Positions 13,599-16,007 of a stretch of 16,007 nt of DNA are shown here, piece after piece. The notes below the pieces were generated by a model. The model saw only the letters and a list, made by a program, of their open reading frames with translations. It searched no databases and was not told the DNA's origin. The position numbers were made by a program, and so were the translations under genes. The stretch comes from an uncultured Lachnospiraceae bacterium (GTDB lineage: Bacteria > Bacillota_A > Clostridia > Lachnospirales > Lachnospiraceae), in the NCBI GenBank assembly GCA_910585855.1, contig CAJUGZ010000067.1:1-16007 (forward strand), written 5' to 3'. Position 1 is the stretch's first letter, and every line of letters starts with the position of its first letter.

Positions 13599-15839
13599 TT
13601 ATTGTTTATTTTCTAATGGATAAAATACACGATTTTCTATACTTTTCTCCTGTATCTTCACCTCTTCTTCTGCTTCTGTACAAAACTGCTTTTGTGCATC
13701 TACTTTTACTTTTCCTCTGCGATCGACTGCTTCATAACTTCCATCTGCCTTCATAATATGTTTATTTTCTGTATCTGCAAACTGTACCTGAAGGATATGG
13801 CGTATTTTTGCTTTTAGATTCTCTTGTTCTACTGGAAATAAAATTTCTACTCTTCTGTCTAAGTTTCTTGGCATCCAATCGGCACTGCCCAAATATATCT
13901 CTTCTTCTCCATTATTGCAAAAACGGAAAATTCTTGCATGTTCCAAATAGTTTCCTACTATTGAGTGTACAGTAATCGTTTCACTGATGCCCGGTATATT
14001 AGGTCTTAGGCAGCAAATGCCACGCACTAAAAGGGAAATGGTTACGCCTGCTTGTGAAGCGGCATATAATGCAGCGATAATTTCTTTATCACACAGCGAA
14101 TTCATCTTTGCTTCAATAAAGGCTTCCCGCCCTTCCTGTGCATATTTTTTCTCCCTTTCAATCAAGCTTAAAAACTTCTCTCTTAACCAGAGTGGTGCTA
14201 GACTTAATTTATTCCATCCCAACGGCTCAGAGTAACCAGAAAGCATATTAAATACAGCAGTGGCATCTTCTCCAATCGAACGGCTGCAGGTAAACAGCCC
14301 TAAATCGGTATAGAGTTTTGCGGTGGCATCGTTATAGTTTCCTGTTCCTAAATGCACATAGCGCCGTATTCCGTCCTCTTCACTGCGTACTACCAGTGTA
14401 ATCTTACTGTGTGTTTTTAGTCCTAACAGTCCATAGATCACATGGCAGCCTGCTTTTTCCAATTTCTTTGCCCAGATAATATTATTTTCTTCATCAAACC
14501 GTGCTTTTAATTCCACCAATACCGAAACTTGTTTGCCATTTTCTGCCGCTTCTGCCAGTGATGCAATAATCGGAGAATTTCCGCTGACCCGATACAGGGT
14601 TTGCTTAATGGCAAGTACTTCTGGATCTTTTGCCGCTTGCCGAATAAAGGATACCACTGGTTCAAAGGTCTGATATGGATGATGCAGAAGAATATCGCTT
14701 CTGCGAATCTGGGTAAAGATATCTTCTTCTGTAGAAAGTTCTTTTATTGGCTGCGGTGTAAATTTCGGCATTTTTAGATGACTATACCCTTCTGTTCCGT
14801 AAAGTTTCATTAAAAAAGTTAAATCTAAAGGTCCGCTGCTGTAATAGATATCTTCTTCTTTCATATCCAATTCTTTTTTTAGAATCTTTAACAACCGCTT
14901 ATCAATATGTTCCTCTACCTCTAACCGAATGGCTTCGCCCCACTGCCGTTTTTTTATCTGCTTTTCAATTTCCTTTAACAGATCTTCGGCCTCATCCTCT
15001 TCTATTGTCAAATCAGCATTTCGCATAATTCGATAAGGGTAGGCACAGATTACTTCATAGTTTAAAAATAACTTATGAATATTACGTTCGATCAGCTCCT
15101 CTAAAAGAATTACTGCCTTCTCTCCCTCCTTTTCAGAAGGAAGCAAAATCAGTCTTGGAATACCAGAAGGAACTTGTACCGTAGCAAATTCGATTTCTTT
15201 TTCCGGTTTTTTCTCTGCTTTTCCCGTCTTTCCTGCCGACTTTCCGCCTGCTTTTGCTGTCTTTTTTCCCTTTGTTTCTTCTTTTATCTCCGGCAGCAGT
15301 TCCTTTACGGTATCCTTTTTTATAAGCAATGCCCCCAAATTCAAAGATTTATTCCGAATCAAAGGAAAAGGTCTAGAAGAATCCACTGCCATTGGAGTCA
15401 GAACCGGATAGACATACTCCATAAAATAGCGATCGGCATACTCGGTCTGCTTTTTTGTCATATTTTCATGTCCGTCTAAAAGCAGCAGTTTTTCTTTTTT
15501 TAGTGCCGGTTTTATCGAACGATTTAATGTAGAATACTGTAAATTTACCAATTCATGCGTCTTTTGACTGATAGCGGTAAGCTGTTCTTTCGGGGTCATC
15601 CCTGCAATATCCCTTTTTTCATATCCAGCATGAACCATATCCTTTAACGACGCCACCCGCACCATAAAAAATTCATCCAAATTAGATGCCGTAATACTTA
15701 AAAATTTCATTCGTTCAAATAACAATACTGTTTTATCTCTTGCTTCCTCAAGGATTCGATTATTAAACTCCAACCAGCTTAACTCCCTGTTTACATAGTA
15801 CTGCGGCTGGTTTTCATCAATCTTTTCTTCACTTCCCAT
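13599..15839 (-). CDS. ppk: Polyphosphate kinase 1
   Basis: Makes inorganic polyphosphate from ATP, reversibly. It has 746 residues, longer than the 688 of E. coli PPK1. N-domain: ELSWLEFNNRILEEA and SNLDEFFMVRVA. Head domain: TPMAVDSSRPFPLI to VPSGIPRL. Two phospholipase-D-like catalytic domains follow, with H477 in LKTHSKITLVV (equivalent to the autophosphorylated H435 of E. coli), HLGTGNYND, H634 in YLEHARIF (equivalent to H592) and GSADWMPRNLDRRVE. The extra length is mostly a Lys/Ala/Gly-rich linker at about 186-214 inside the head domain. The ATG at 15839 has AAGGAGG nine bases upstream. It is the first gene of an apparent operon with a VanR/VanS-like pair, which suggests that polyphosphate level is tied to an envelope or stress signal. 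Confidence 0.96.
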   Translation of the reverse strand: MGSEEKIDENQPQYYVNRELSWLEFNNRILEEARDKTVLLFERMKFLSITASNLDEFFMVRVASLKDMVHAGYEKRDIAGMTPKEQLTAISQKTHELVNLQYSTLNRSIKPALKKEKLLLLDGHENMTKKQTEYADRYFMEYVYPVLTPMAVDSSRPFPLIRNKSLNLGALLIKKDTVKELLPEIKEETKGKKTAKAGGKSAGKTGKAEKKPEKEIEFATVQVPSGIPRLILLPSEKEGEKAVILLEELIERNIHKLFLNYEVICAYPYRIMRNADLTIEEDEAEDLLKEIEKQIKKRQWGEAIRLEVEEHIDKRLLKILKKELDMKEEDIYYSSGPLDLTFLMKLYGTEGYSHLKMPKFTPQPIKELSTEEDIFTQIRRSDILLHHPYQTFEPVVSFIRQAAKDPEVLAIKQTLYRVSGNSPIIASLAEAAENGKQVSVLVELKARFDEENNIIWAKKLEKAGCHVIYGLLGLKTHSKITLVVRSEEDGIRRYVHLGTGNYNDATAKLYTDLGLFTCSRSIGEDATAVFNMLSGYSEPLGWNKLSLAPLWLREKFLSLIEREKKYAQEGREAFIEAKMNSLCDKEIIAALYAASQAGVTISLLVRGICCLRPNIPGISETITVHSIVGNYLEHARIFRFCNNGEEEIYLGSADWMPRNLDRRVEILFPVEQENLKAKIRHILQVQFADTENKHIMKADGSYEAVDRRGKVKVDAQKQFCTEAEEEVKIQEKSIENRVFYPLENKQ

Positions 15840-16007
15840 TATATAGTTCCTCCTTTCTGTCTGTCAGCCCTTTTGTTTTATTCTTTAATTAATCTTTTGG
15901 GGATAGATTTGCTTTTACCGGACGCCAGAGGCGATTCTTTTTTTGTTTCGGAGTCAAGAAACAGCCAGATTCGAAAACCATGGGCAGCCTGCAGTGACTT
16001 TGGAAAA
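15840..16007 (+). repeat. ppk leader with partial GGACGCC-type repeat
   Basis: From 15919, ACCGGACGCCAGAGGCG begins a block like that at 6227-6275, with inner hairpin CGCC-AGA-GGCG, then TTTCGGAGTCAAGAAACA. It continues at 15964-15992 with GCCAGATTCGAAAAC-CA-TGGGCAGCCTGC, an inverted near-copy of 52-80, and runs out of the window. Between it and ppk (15840-15918) are the ribosome site and an A/T-rich part containing TTAATTAA. I could not find a convincing promoter there, so ppk transcription may start beyond or inside the repeat. Confidence 0.65.

Noticed and set aside
15840..15918. Promoter of ppk
   Set aside because: A/T-rich candidates exist but no -35/-10 pair at normal spacing could be found.

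Overview
The window looks like chromosomal DNA of a low-GC Firmicute, most probably a Lachnospiraceae-type gut clostridium. The grounds are strong AGGAGG-type ribosome sites, frequent GTG/TTG starts, a clostridial-type GlnRS, a VanR/VanS-like two-component pair, and an ABC-2 exporter with a very large envelope partner. This is inference from protein style; no rRNA or other taxonomic marker is present. All eleven protein genes are on the minus strand, so transcription runs from high to low coordinates.

Layout in transcription order. (1) ppk (polyphosphate kinase 1), followed after 16 bp by an OmpR-class response regulator and an overlapping VanS-like sensor kinase (15839-11716). (2) A 780-bp gene-free block (about 10937-11715) packed with repeats and long palindromes. 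(3) A three-gene envelope/transport operon: a large membrane-anchored protein with a possible CTG start, an ABC ATPase and an ABC-2 permease (10936-6282). (4) A two-gene operon of PHP-domain phosphoesterases (6139-4450) with a clear sigma-A-type promoter (TTGAAC-17-TATAAT). (5) A 337-bp repeat-bearing gap, then glnS, a DUF2225 zinc-ribbon protein and a MocR/GabR-type regulator (4112-133).

The most unusual content lies between the genes. At least six spots carry members of an apparently related family of structured intergenic repeats, marked by GGAYGCCAGA / GGCGTCC ends (1-84, 4228-4390, 6227-6275, 10951-11283, 11549-11696, 15919-16007). Their arms differ in sequence from copy to copy but still base-pair, while internal segments are conserved, including a hairpin with GCAA in one copy and GAAA in another (both GNRA tetraloops). 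Small hairpins show compensatory changes (TGCC-AGA-GGCA versus CGCC-AGA-GGCG). One copy is preceded by an 89-bp tandem repeat that shares sequence with its core. I cannot match this family to a named RNA or MITE. It is the best candidate here for something undescribed.

Secondary points are a MocR regulator with Arg where the PLP-binding Lys should be, a Lys/Ala/Gly-rich insertion in polyphosphate kinase, and the ppk-VanRS-like operon, which suggests polyphosphate or envelope-stress signalling. No transposase, phage gene, CRISPR array, tRNA or rRNA was found.
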